Source of the DNA: a virus
Strand: one strand, 5' to 3'
IMG/VR virus record: IMGVR_UViG_3300033064_001760
Coordinates: 1 to 27,905 of that record
DNA length: 27,905 bases
The stretch's first letter is position 1. Each line of letters opens with the position of its first letter. A program made the translations under genes and the position numbers. Positions 1 through 8,310 of the stretch are shown piece by piece. The notes under the pieces are model-generated. The model was not told where the DNA came from. It was given only the letters and a program-made list of their open reading frames with translations, and searched no databases.

Positions 1-388
1 CTGAGAGCTCCACCTTTTGACCGTCTGCCTTTGTTACAAGGGCAGTGGCACGGAATTCAAAATAATCCCGGTTTCTGCGATCATCTACACGGATACACTT
101 CTCAGGGATCCACACGATCCCCATTGTGAAAGCAATCTTATCCAGTGCTGTTTTGGTGAATGAAAGTTTTGGAACCCAGTTATTCCCCACTTTGGTTTTA
201 CCCAGTGAGAATACTTCCTGTGCTTTGGGATCCGGATCAATTTTTACGATTTCAATATTCAGCTTTTGGAATCTCTGAACATTCTCCACAAGCTGGGTGC
301 TTGGGAATAGACGATTGAACTGCGTATCTGGATATCGATCCTCCAGATCCTTAACTGTCATTAATGCAGTTGATTTTGTGTCAGCCAT
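1..388 (-). CDS. Partial phage protein of unknown function (N-terminal 129 residues)
   Basis: An open frame begins at an ATG (388-386) and runs off the left edge. The start is preceded by a strong Shine-Dalgarno stretch (GAGGAAGGA), which is why this start was chosen. The visible 129 residues begin MADTKSTALMTVKDLEDRYP. They include a basic/hydrophobic stretch around residues 60-85 and an RDYFEFRATALV segment near residue 110 followed by a KADGQ turn. No signal peptide or membrane segment is visible. The general look (an FTKTALDKIA helix, then a strand-rich segment with KADG) reminds me of non-structural phage proteins sometimes found near replication or recombination genes, but I cannot assign a family. 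It lies downstream of, and co-oriented with, the ribbon-helix-helix gene. Confidence 0.7.
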   Translation of the reverse strand, partial: MADTKSTALMTVKDLEDRYPDTQFNRLFPSTQLVENVQRFQKLNIEIVKIDPDPKAQEVFSLGKTKVGNNWVPKLSFTKTALDKIAFTMGIVWIPEKCIRVDDRRNRDYFEFRATALVTKADGQKVELS

Positions 389-476
389 AGGCTTCCTTCC
401 TCTGTATCGGTTTAAGTTTTCTTTCCCTCACTATACATTTAACAAAACTCATTTTCCCAGACGGGATAAAATTTTG

Positions 477-674
477 CTATGCTGTAGAGGAAATTTTCAG
501 GATCCGCTCTTGCTTCATTGCATGAGCTAAAAGTGCCCGGTTCGCTTCCTTCGTGAAATCACGATCGTTCCGTGCTGCTATCCTGAGTAGTCTGATCTTC
601 AATGATTTTGGCATCCTGAAGTTCACTGGTGCATACTCTTCTTTTTGGGGATCTTGCTCTTGCTTTCCTGCCAT
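477..674 (-). CDS. Arc/MetJ-type ribbon-helix-helix DNA-binding protein
   Basis: This 65-residue protein has an N-terminal charged tail of about 15 residues. A short strand (VNFRMPKSLK) is followed by two helices, roughly residues 25-35 and 40-53, with the pattern NFRMP-x-L-x4-LRIAARNDRDFTKEANRALLAH. This is the Arc-like ribbon-helix-helix layout, in which the beta strand of a dimer reads the DNA major groove and the helices dimerise. The ATG is preceded by AGGAG at good spacing. It is divergent from the J-domain gene, and the AT-rich 79 bp between them is the obvious place for it to bind, so autoregulation is a reasonable inference. It probably acts as a small transcriptional repressor. The fold call is fairly secure; the target is not known. 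Confidence 0.75.
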   Translation of the reverse strand: MAGKQEQDPQKEEYAPVNFRMPKSLKIRLLRIAARNDRDFTKEANRALLAHAMKQERILKISSTA

Positions 675-753
675 ACGGCTCTCCTATATTATTAAAAATT
701 ATGGGATAATATAATTTCAACACTTGCAATATGTGCTTTTATTTTGATTAGGT
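675..753. promoter_or_regulatory. AT-rich divergent intergenic region, likely promoters and operator
   Basis: This 79-bp spacer separates the only divergent gene pair in the window (ribbon-helix-helix gene leftward, J-domain gene rightward). It is much more AT-rich than its surroundings. It contains TATTAT/ATAATAT-type sequences around 690-715 and a TTGCAA hexamer near 724. I could not find a -35/-10 pair with canonical spacing on either strand, so exact promoters are not called. Its position and composition make it the best candidate for divergent promoters and for a ribbon-helix-helix operator. Confidence 0.4.
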
Positions 754-1185
754 TTGTTGCCAGTGAACACTGGTAGAATATTCCAAGTCCTTCAAATAGA
801 TCCCCAGATAGCCCGGATCCCAGCTGAGTTAGATGCCTCTGGAGTCCCGGGTAAAATTACAGATCTGCACAAAGAAGCGAAAAGATGCTTCCGCAAATTG
901 GCTATGCGAATCCACCCAGACAAGGATGGATCTGGTAGCGAATTCAGGATCCTGAAGGAAGCCTATGAAGCATCCAAGCTGATAGGATTAGAGTATCGTG
1001 AACCGGGGAATTATGTTGGGATTGTTTTTGGCACAAGAGATCTGGAAGTAGTAGATGGACGTAGCAGCTGGGCATGGATTAAAAATGCCCGGGGCTGGCG
1101 CATAGGGTACACCAGACACCCGGGCTGGGGACATGACACACGGAGTTCCACGGACGTTAGCCATCGTCCCCCTTTTATTACTTAA
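754..1185 (+). CDS. J-domain (DnaJ-like) protein
   Basis: The protein has 143 residues and an intact HPD motif at residues 54-56, preceded by a basic amphipathic helix (LHKEAKRCFRKLAMRI) and followed by KDGSGSEFRILKEAYEAS. That is helix II, HPD loop and helix III of a J domain. Helix I (GRIFQVLQID) is separated from helix II by an unusually long insert of about 18 residues. J domains stimulate the ATPase of Hsp70/DnaK, so a host DnaK is the expected partner. The C-terminal 60 residues (tryptophan- and glycine-rich) match nothing I recognise. The start is uncertain: TTG at 754 or 757, or GTG at 763, with only a weak AGG upstream. It is the only plus-strand gene, and its last 8 bp overlap the convergent glycosyltransferase gene. 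Confidence 0.8.
   Translation: MLPVNTGRIFQVLQIDPQIARIPAELDASGVPGKITDLHKEAKRCFRKLAMRIHPDKDGSGSEFRILKEAYEASKLIGLEYREPGNYVGIVFGTRDLEVVDGRSSWAWIKNARGWRIGYTRHPGWGHDTRSSTDVSHRPPFIT
1152..1179 (+). terminator. Possible weak intrinsic terminator of the J-domain gene
   Basis: GGACG at 1152-1156 and CGTCC at 1165-1169 are perfectly complementary around an 8-base loop. They are followed on the plus strand by CCC and a T-rich tract (TTTTATTA) ending at about 1180. The stem is only five base pairs and sits inside the last codons of the J-domain gene, just before its stop and the convergent gene's stop. The position fits a terminator, but the stability is marginal. Confidence 0.3.
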
Positions 1186-4100
1186 ACAAAGCTACATTCC
1201 CTTTTGCAAGTTCCCATGTAGGATCTGCAGCCAAAGCACGTTTAAAGAAATTCAATGCCAGATCCCTATTAGAATCCATATAGATACATCCCAAATTATT
1301 CAGGGAATATTTATTGTTAGGATCCAGATCTATAGAAACCCGGTATGATTCCATCGCTTCAAACTGTTTCCCCAGAGCACCCAGAGCAGCACCCAATATT
1401 TGGTGATACTGTGCATCCATTGGATCCTGTTCGATAGCCTTCACAATAGCATCATGGCATTCCTGCCACTTTTCATTTTCCTTACACTCTACAGCAAGCT
1501 CATAGAAATTATGCCCAGTGGGATTTTCATCTGCCTTCAGTTTCCCGAGCTCCAGATACAATCCTCTCCTGTGCTTTTCCTTTTCCGGGGAAGATCCAGT
1601 ATCACCCAGATTGAGAACAGAGATCTTTTCCTGATATGATTCATCTATGATCAGCCCAGCATCCTGCATAGAGTAGATAACAAGCTCATGCACGGGTAGC
1701 GTATGCTTAACCTGTGGCATGTTCATGTAGAGCCTCACAGTAGGGGTAGGGCAGTGATAGGGATGCCCGTTCGATAGAGGTAGATCCTCTGGATCCAATG
1801 GACGGGAATCTGTGGTAGCAAAATCACCAAGATTATCAGATAGATTTTTCTGAGTGATTACAAAGCCATGAGCTATTCCATCTTTTATAGCTTCCAGAAT
1901 ATGCTCTTGGGATCCCGGGGTGAGAACTTCATCAGCATCTATTTCCAAGATCCATTCATGCTTTGCATATCCAGTCATTTCATTTTTGGCATAATCAAAC
2001 CTGAAGGGATAATCCCCCCGGGTGTAAACTGCAGCACCATGCTCCTGAGCGATAGCTACTGTTTGATCTGTGGAATGATCATCCAGAACTATAATCTCAT
2101 CAGCGATGCCTGAAATACTGGAAATGGCATGACCTATATTGTCCTCTTCATCCCGGGCAAGTATGCAGACTGAGATCCCGGGGAGTAGATCTTCTTTTAC
2201 CCGGTTGGTATGGACATAATACAGGAAGTGATTTACCCGGTAGGCTGTATCATCTACACCCCCCAGAGCCATAATCTCTTCCTCAGTAAAGCCGGGATTT
2301 ATGTGCTGTGGATCATCGTCATTCACGATACCGAATCCACCGAACCTGTGGGGAGTTGACATAATCAAAACACCATTTGGATTCAGCAGGGATTTTAGAT
2401 CTTCAATAAACTTCCCGGGACGTAATACATGCTCCACAACTTCATTAGCCATAATAACATCATAGGTTCGTTCTACTACTTCTGTGATCCGGCTGGCATC
2501 GCCGTGGATCCACGTTCCCCAGTCAAAGGCATTTTCAGCGACTTCCAGAGCAGCTTCTGATAGATCTACTCCAGTTAGATCCTCATAACCCTGATCATGG
2601 ATCCCGTTCAGCATTCCACCAGACCAGCATCCAACATCCAGAACACTCACAGATCTATCTGCAGGGAAGTGCTTTAGGATCTCTGGGAATCTTACCCCCA
2701 TTGTAGATCCATCTGTATAATCATCCACCTTATCTACAGAATAGTATTTCTCTACATTCTGATAAAAGGATCTGAATAGCTCTTCATCAGCTGGAGTAAT
2801 ATCGCCCGCACGGATCCGGAACTTGGCAGATCTCATATTCCGCTCAATGATCACTTTTTCATCTATTGCATCCAGCAGATTTGTAACAACATCATTCCAC
2901 TGAAAATTCTCTTGGATCCAAAGCCTTCCTGCCCAGCTGAATGAATTGAATTGATCCAATCCGTTCTGGATCTGATTGATCCTCTGGATCATTGCTGTGG
3001 CTATATCCTCATCCGTTTGATCAAAGCTCCGGACTACAAAGCCTGTTTTTCCGCTCTGGATCTTCTCTGGGAGAGCTCCCAGTGCTGTAGTGATGGGGAC
3101 ACATCCTGCACCCTGAGCTTCCAGTGCAATCATGCAGCACGTTTCTGCAAAGGTAGATGGGTAGATCATGAACATTGATTCGCTCAATACCTTCATGAGC
3201 TCCGGACGTGGAATAGTTCCGTGATAAACGACACCCGGGGTATTCCTTGCCTGCTCATAGAGATCTTTGAACTGGGAATCATCGCCTTTATAAACACCCA
3301 GATCTGAATATACATGGATCTCTATTCCGGTTTCTTTGTAGATCCGGGGAGCCATAACCAGCAGCTTATCCAGTCCCCTGAAGGGAGTAGATGCATACAC
3401 TGCTTTCTTTTCCTTTGCACCGGGTAATACTTTGGGGATTGTATCCAGATCTACCCCATCTGTGGATACTATGATTTTCTCCACAGGCACACCCATTTTC
3501 AGGATCTGCATTTTATGATATTCTGAAACCACGATGAACGTATCAAAATATTCATTGCTCTCTGGGGATCCCAGTGGATCCATGTGAGCCTGATCGATAT
3601 CATCAGATAGTTTTAGGTGTTTGAATTTGCAATTTGTGTAAACAGTCATTGAGGGGATTCTGCTGCAGATGAAGTGCTTTGATTTGTAGCGATTGAGCTC
3701 TTCAGCACTCTTAACCTGTATGAATCTCACACCAGCATATCCACCACTGTTCACATTGCCACACATTGCTACCCTGAAGCCACGTTCAGCGAGTATCCGG
3801 GCATGGTATATCAATGCTGTTTCAGATCCGCCTAATGGCTCTGTTTCGATGCTGTCTGGTGAGATCAATGTGCTGTTCACCCAGAAGAGGTAATCCCATT
3901 CCTGATCATCCCCTGCAAAGATCTCAGAGGGGTTTGGATTCAATCGTTCCAAAATATCAGCTGATTGCTGCAGATCCACTTCAGTAAGCTCTGGTTTTAG
4001 ATCCATCTGCTCAATGTTCATAGCATCCGAAACAATCTGATTTACATACTTCTGAGCCACCTCACCCTGATCATGCTGCCTTGCTCTGGATTGCTTCCCT

Positions 4101-5083
4101 GAATATGCACGTTTTTTAAGCCTGAGCTTTTTCACAGCAGCTGCAGCCCATTCATCCTGCACAGCTGGATCCAGTGGATCCCCGGGGATACAGATCCCCA
4201 CTTTATTCAATATCTCTGGAGTTGCACCTGTGGGGGATGTAATAACATCCAATCCCAGAGCCAATGCTTCTACATGAGTCATTCCAAAGGTTTCATTAAA
4301 CTCCATCATAGGACATAACATCAGCCTGAAATCAGCCATATACTCCCAGAGCTCATGATGGGGACGTGATCTAAGGATCTGAACATCTGCAGCCTTTAGA
4401 TCCTTGTAGATCTGTTCAGCCTCTTCACGGATGTAATCCAGTGAATTGTATAAGCCCAGAGGATCCTCTGAATTATAGTTCCCCAGATCGTATGCCATCA
4501 TGTGAAGTTCAGCATCTGGTTCCAGCTTTTTAATCTTTTTGAATATTGGAGCCAGATATTTAGCAGATCTCTCCGGACGTGAAATATTTATGATCTTTTT
4601 CCCAGAGGGTTTCCCCGTGAAATGATTTTCAATAACCTCTACTGAATTACAGGGATCTCCGATCGTAACCAGATCATCCTGCAGCAGATCATGGAAGCGA
4701 CCAAGTATATCATTCCTATGCCATTCTGAGAGCACGATATACTTCAGGTTTGGAATGTCCCGGGTAGCTGGTATCAGCTGATCGTATGAGGGGGAAATAT
4801 TGTGGAGCCAGATGTAATTGGGCTGATCCTTCAGGAAGATCTCTGCAGGGAAACATTCTACAGCGATCAAAGCATCCCATCCGAATAGCGGATCATGCCG
4901 ATCCAGAGAATGCCATCCCAGTGATTCACGATCCACTTCACCAAAGAAGTGACAATCATGCCCGAGATCATTGAGCGATTTCCACAAATTAACAGATGAG
5001 ATCTCAGTTCCACCTATTGCATGTTCTTTTACCCGTTCTGGGCTGTATGGAATTGGAGCCATGTGATAGATTGCTATTTTCAT
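1178..5083 (-). CDS. Multi-enzyme fusion: two GT4 glycosyltransferases, SAM methyltransferase, GT2 glycosyltransferase and TPRs
   Basis: This 1301-residue protein has five recognisable modules. Residues 1-350 are a GT-B fold family 4 glycosyltransferase (GGTE at 24-27; E264-x7-E272 donor-binding motif). Residues 395-740 are a second GT4 (LGGSET at 417-422; E647-x7-E655). Residues 760-960 are a class I SAM methyltransferase (motif I DVGCWSGG at 816-823; GVDLSEAAL near 838). Residues 970-1180 are a GT-A family 2 glycosyltransferase (DDHSTD at 1001-1006; DADE at 1049-1052). Residues 1193-1298 are about three TPR-like repeats. All visible catalytic motifs are intact and no signal peptide is seen, so it should be cytoplasmic. 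Its start lies one base beyond the stop of the preceding coiled-coil gene (5085-5390), and it is downstream of the fibre genes. I infer sequential glycan building, with capping by methylation, on a virion or host-surface acceptor. The acceptor is unknown. Confidence 0.9.
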   Translation of the reverse strand: MKIAIYHMAPIPYSPERVKEHAIGGTEISSVNLWKSLNDLGHDCHFFGEVDRESLGWHSLDRHDPLFGWDALIAVECFPAEIFLKDQPNYIWLHNISPSYDQLIPATRDIPNLKYIVLSEWHRNDILGRFHDLLQDDLVTIGDPCNSVEVIENHFTGKPSGKKIINISRPERSAKYLAPIFKKIKKLEPDAELHMMAYDLGNYNSEDPLGLYNSLDYIREEAEQIYKDLKAADVQILRSRPHHELWEYMADFRLMLCPMMEFNETFGMTHVEALALGLDVITSPTGATPEILNKVGICIPGDPLDPAVQDEWAAAAVKKLRLKKRAYSGKQSRARQHDQGEVAQKYVNQIVSDAMNIEQMDLKPELTEVDLQQSADILERLNPNPSEIFAGDDQEWDYLFWVNSTLISPDSIETEPLGGSETALIYHARILAERGFRVAMCGNVNSGGYAGVRFIQVKSAEELNRYKSKHFICSRIPSMTVYTNCKFKHLKLSDDIDQAHMDPLGSPESNEYFDTFIVVSEYHKMQILKMGVPVEKIIVSTDGVDLDTIPKVLPGAKEKKAVYASTPFRGLDKLLVMAPRIYKETGIEIHVYSDLGVYKGDDSQFKDLYEQARNTPGVVYHGTIPRPELMKVLSESMFMIYPSTFAETCCMIALEAQGAGCVPITTALGALPEKIQSGKTGFVVRSFDQTDEDIATAMIQRINQIQNGLDQFNSFSWAGRLWIQENFQWNDVVTNLLDAIDEKVIIERNMRSAKFRIRAGDITPADEELFRSFYQNVEKYYSVDKVDDYTDGSTMGVRFPEILKHFPADRSVSVLDVGCWSGGMLNGIHDQGYEDLTGVDLSEAALEVAENAFDWGTWIHGDASRITEVVERTYDVIMANEVVEHVLRPGKFIEDLKSLLNPNGVLIMSTPHRFGGFGIVNDDDPQHINPGFTEEEIMALGGVDDTAYRVNHFLYYVHTNRVKEDLLPGISVCILARDEEDNIGHAISSISGIADEIIVLDDHSTDQTVAIAQEHGAAVYTRGDYPFRFDYAKNEMTGYAKHEWILEIDADEVLTPGSQEHILEAIKDGIAHGFVITQKNLSDNLGDFATTDSRPLDPEDLPLSNGHPYHCPTPTVRLYMNMPQVKHTLPVHELVIYSMQDAGLIIDESYQEKISVLNLGDTGSSPEKEKHRRGLYLELGKLKADENPTGHNFYELAVECKENEKWQECHDAIVKAIEQDPMDAQYHQILGAALGALGKQFEAMESYRVSIDLDPNNKYSLNNLGCIYMDSNRDLALNFFKRALAADPTWELAKGNVALFK

Positions 5084-5084
5084 A

Positions 5085-5390
5085 TCACGATACCTTTGGC
5101 TTCAGGGGATCTGGTTCATCAGATGAGGGAGCAGCTACGATATCCGGTTCAATCTTTATGTTCTCAGGATAATTTGCTTTAAAGGATCCCACTACATCTG
5201 ATTTTCGCATTGCTATTATCTTTTCATCCCTCTGGATAAGCTCCAGATTTAACAGATACAGCCTTTTATCTAACAGCTGTGCATACTCCAATAAAGCAGG
5301 ATGTTCCATTCGCTGGATCTCATCCCGGGAGTAAAGTTTTGTTCGATCGATTAATGAACCCTGATCCGGGTTCTGGTTGTTTTGTTTCAT
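5085..5390 (-). CDS. Small coiled-coil protein of unknown function
   Basis: This is a 101-residue soluble protein. An Asn/Gln-rich N-terminus is followed by a helical segment (residues 20-65, YSRDEIQRMEHPALLEYAQL onward) with coiled-coil character, then a proline-rich, acidic, probably disordered tail. The start at 5390 has an AGGGA ribosome-binding sequence at usable spacing. It stops just one base before the start of the large glycosyltransferase fusion, so the two are probably translationally coupled and may work together, for example as an adaptor. I recognise no family. Confidence 0.65.
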   Translation of the reverse strand: MKQNNQNPDQGSLIDRTKLYSRDEIQRMEHPALLEYAQLLDKRLYLLNLELIQRDEKIIAMRKSDVVGSFKANYPENIKIEPDIVAAPSSDEPDPLKPKVS

Positions 5391-5472
5391 GTGTTTATTC
5401 CCTATGGTTCCCTATGTTCTGCAGGAGAGTCCCCTACGATCCGCCTGCGATTGATATTAATATAGTCATAGT
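5391..5472 (-). promoter_or_regulatory. 82-bp gap ahead of the coiled-coil/glycosyltransferase pair
   Basis: This is one of the longer gaps on the minus strand. It contains the perfect 10-bp palindrome ATATTAATAT (5454-5463). Next to the start codon are two tandem copies of CATAGGGAA, the nearer of which supplies the ribosome-binding sequence. An A/T-rich -10-like element overlaps the palindrome, but I see no convincing -35. It may hold a promoter that lets the glycosyltransferase genes be expressed separately from the tail operon. Confidence 0.25.
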
Positions 5473-5670
5473 CTAACCCTTTGGGGCAATAAAATCCATC
5501 TGGGTTACTTTCCCAGATCCCGAATCTTTGGTTAATCCCCATGACTTTTTACAGAGGGGGCACATCCCATTTTTGTCTAATTGACATGCTTGGGATACCG
5601 CTTCCCTGCTTGGGTAATCCTTACCTATTTTATTGAGAGTATTGCACTCTGGGCAAGCTACATCAGCCAT
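5473..5670 (-). CDS. Small zinc-ribbon protein
   Basis: The protein has 65 residues (MADVACPECNTLNK...) with two CxxC knuckles, CPEC near residue 6 and CPLC near residue 37, a typical four-cysteine zinc ribbon. An in-frame ATG at 5691 would add seven residues but lacks a ribosome-binding site. The ATG at 5670 has a strong GAGGTGG seven bases upstream and overlaps the fibre gene's stop as TAATG, so I use it. The stop is TAG. Its position directly after the large fibre gene suggests a small accessory or assembly factor, but no specific role can be assigned. Confidence 0.7.
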   Translation of the reverse strand: MADVACPECNTLNKIGKDYPSREAVSQACQLDKNGMCPLCKKSWGLTKDSGSGKVTQMDFIAPKG

Positions 5671-8303
5671 TACATTTCCACCTCTATACATGCGATCACA
5701 TCATCAGATGAATGAGGATCTATTGCTCCACCACCAGTATAGCAGAGTAGGTCTAATCCAAGTTCATCCCCAGCAACAAAAGTCACTCCAGACATTGCGT
5801 TATCATATCCACTCTTGAATCCCGTGGAAGTCATACCAGTAAGTGACACATATTCACTGGTATCTTGAGTTCCATTTTTAGTTAAAACTACCCTTGTATA
5901 ATTAGGTGGGCTTGTATTTACAGATGAAGCAGAACACCTCATTGCAAAAGTCATTGCTGTAATCTTACCAGAGCGGGGCATTGTATATCCCCGCCCATTA
6001 AGGGCATTGCCCAGCCCTAATTCATAAGTGTTTGTAGAGTAGGTGGAACTGGGTGAAGCCCTGCCAGATGTAGTTGAAAATGGCAGAATTACTCTGGTTT
6101 TCAGAATGCCTACCTGATATCCAGAATCATCAATGATATCGGATCCGTCTATCTGGAAGGATCCACCAGCATCGATATCTCCAGTTGCATCCACCTTGCC
6201 TGTTACATCGATACCATCTGAGGCTGTAGCCAGTTTAGAGCTCCCAGCATACCAGAGTGTAGCTGCACCATCAGCATCCCCAGTTATGGTATATCTGATT
6301 ACTCCCCCAGCGGATTCTGCCCTCAGTGCAATCCCACCGCCATGATCCAAGTTCTCTACCCAGAGAATACTTCCATCATGCCAGATATGTCCCTCAGTGG
6401 TAGTATTGTTTCCGATATAGAGATCTCCACCATACACCTGAAAATCAGTCTCAGAAATCAGCAAAGCCCCTGAATTATAGAGCCTGTAATTAGTATCCAA
6501 TGTTCCGATATGGATACCCTCACCAAAAAGGAAACGTGTATTTGTAGATGATTGTACATTCAGGAATGCTTCAGTTCCCCCAGTATTCTCATCGTGGATT
6601 ATATATATATCTGAGCCAGCTGCACCCAATGCGCTTGTGCTCCAGCCTAAAACATTTTCAACATCTGGGAAAAAGATCCCATCCCACGTTCCAATAACAT
6701 TCTCACCAATCCGGACTATTTCAGAATCATCAGCCAAATAGAAGTGGAGCCTTCCGTTCACATAATCAATTTCAATGCGCTGAACTCCAGATCCGACACC
6801 ATAGCTTCCGGTAGCTGCATCCAAAGCGACTGTTTTAGATTCCAATGTAGCTGCCCGGACACTGACTGAATCTGCTATTGCCCCGGCTGTTTTCGCCCGG
6901 GCATAAGCAGTCTTTGCAGAGTTCTGAGCACTGACAGCATTAGTTTGAGCAGTGTTTGCCCGTGCCTGTCCTGATTTAGCACTGTTTACAGCACTGGTAG
7001 CTATGATTCTGGCTGTATTAGCCTGAGCATTTGCAGAAGTTGCTTGAGATCCAGCTGAACCAGCCCGGATATTTGCGGAGCTTGCCCTAACATCAGCAGA
7101 TCCCGCCTTGTTATCTGCCAGCAGAGCATCCTGCTTGGCTGTGAAAGCGATTGCTTCAGCTGAGGCAGCAGCTACCTGTGCGGATCCAGCTTTAGTATCT
7201 GCTGAGAATGATCGTGCATCTGCACTCAATGATCTTACATCAGCGGATCCTGCTTTGATAAATGCATCTGCTGCATCCTGAATAGCAGTATCTGCCCGGG
7301 CTTTCGCTGTCTGGGATCTAACATCTGCAGAAAGCGATCGAACGTCTGCAGATCCCGCTTTAATACTTGCACTCTGGGATCTCACATCTGCAGATCCAGC
7401 CTTGACTATGGCACTATCAGCTTTGTTATCAGCCAGCAATGCATCTTGCTTGGCAGTGGATGCCAGAGCTCCAGCAGATCCTGCACGAACTAAAGCGGAT
7501 CCAGCTTTTGCATCAGCTGAGGTAGTTCTGGCTGTAGCATCCCCTACGTTTTCAAGTGATTTAGTTGCATCCCCGGGGAGCTTCCCATCTTTTAGATTTG
7601 TGATCCCGGTATGAACCGTTCCATCTGCCTGAACAACATTGCCCCCACCGTCCTGAATTAATGTCCCGGTAGGTAGGTTCCCTGCAGTGAGTGCTGGATT
7701 TGCATTTGGCTGGTAATCGCTCCAGTTTGCATGAGCATATACAGTGCCTTCAACGGTAGCAGATTTTGCAGAAAAATATGGATAGACTTTTATCGTTATG
7801 TAATCATCTGCAGGAATGTTTATTGAGAACTTCCGTACTGTAGAATCCACCTTTGCAGATGGGCTGGTAGTATCCACTGTCTGGGTAGATCCGGATCCAT
7901 GTTCATACCGGATGATAAAACCCTGAGCAAATTCAGCCCCCTGCGTATAAGTCCATTCAATAGTAACCTGAGCATTCAGCTTATTATCTACATGACCTAT
8001 TGGGGTAGATCCTGCTCCAAAGGATCCATTAGGGGGAGTATCATTTACGAACTGATCTACACCTTCGATCAAAGTGGTATCTACTACTTCGATGCCATAG
8101 ATATAATCTTCAGGGGTAGTCCCACCGCCCTTAAATATCACATCGTACTTACCAGAGCCCGGGCGTATGAATTCCCAGTAACCTTTTAAGTTCCCTACTC
8201 TTTTGGATTCAGTAGTATCTATTCGCGTATTATCTGATTGGCGAATCAGATCTACCCGGACACCAGTTACACCGATATTCCCGCTTAATGATTCCCGTGG
8301 CAT
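5670..8303 (-). CDS. Long tail fibre with alanine-rich heptad stalk
   Basis: This 877-residue protein has clear regions. Residues 1-100 are a beta-rich N-terminal domain that probably attaches to the tail. Residues 107-197 are a fibronectin type III-like sandwich. Residues 255-480 are about 32 seven-residue repeats of the type K-A-G-S-A-D-V with Ala at the a/d core positions. Residues 500-735 are a beta-rich shaft with fibre-like repeats (TGDIDAGGSFQIDGSDI). Residues 740-877 are a C-terminal beta-sandwich likely to be the receptor-binding tip (TMPRSGKITAMTF; GDELGLDLLCYTGGG). No enzymatic motif is visible. It is the largest of a run of fibre genes and the best candidate for the host-range determinant. 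The TAATG overlap couples it to the following zinc-ribbon gene. Confidence 0.85.
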   Translation of the reverse strand: MPRESLSGNIGVTGVRVDLIRQSDNTRIDTTESKRVGNLKGYWEFIRPGSGKYDVIFKGGGTTPEDYIYGIEVVDTTLIEGVDQFVNDTPPNGSFGAGSTPIGHVDNKLNAQVTIEWTYTQGAEFAQGFIIRYEHGSGSTQTVDTTSPSAKVDSTVRKFSINIPADDYITIKVYPYFSAKSATVEGTVYAHANWSDYQPNANPALTAGNLPTGTLIQDGGGNVVQADGTVHTGITNLKDGKLPGDATKSLENVGDATARTTSADAKAGSALVRAGSAGALASTAKQDALLADNKADSAIVKAGSADVRSQSASIKAGSADVRSLSADVRSQTAKARADTAIQDAADAFIKAGSADVRSLSADARSFSADTKAGSAQVAAASAEAIAFTAKQDALLADNKAGSADVRASSANIRAGSAGSQATSANAQANTARIIATSAVNSAKSGQARANTAQTNAVSAQNSAKTAYARAKTAGAIADSVSVRAATLESKTVALDAATGSYGVGSGVQRIEIDYVNGRLHFYLADDSEIVRIGENVIGTWDGIFFPDVENVLGWSTSALGAAGSDIYIIHDENTGGTEAFLNVQSSTNTRFLFGEGIHIGTLDTNYRLYNSGALLISETDFQVYGGDLYIGNNTTTEGHIWHDGSILWVENLDHGGGIALRAESAGGVIRYTITGDADGAATLWYAGSSKLATASDGIDVTGKVDATGDIDAGGSFQIDGSDIIDDSGYQVGILKTRVILPFSTTSGRASPSSTYSTNTYELGLGNALNGRGYTMPRSGKITAMTFAMRCSASSVNTSPPNYTRVVLTKNGTQDTSEYVSLTGMTSTGFKSGYDNAMSGVTFVAGDELGLDLLCYTGGGAIDPHSSDDVIACIEVEM
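6864..7541 (-). repeat. 21-bp (heptad) coding repeat array in the tail-fibre stalk
   Basis: About 32 degenerate 21-bp units encode residues 255-480 of the fibre. Each encodes a heptad close to KAGSADV or RSLSADV. Superimposed is a longer repeat: residues 261-297 and 366-402 are close copies (both contain TAKQDALLADNK) exactly 105 residues, or 15 heptads, apart. This suggests a 315-bp duplication within the array. Confidence 0.85.
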
Positions 8304-8310
8304 TGGGGTA

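Noticed and set aside
5671-5691. Upstream ATG start for the zinc-ribbon protein
   Set aside because: No Shine-Dalgarno sequence precedes it; the ATG at 5670 has GAGGTGG at ideal spacing.
6864-7541. Possible CRISPR-like or non-coding tandem repeat
   Set aside because: Units are 21 bp without unique spacers, keep frame and encode a regular heptad, so they are protein repeats.
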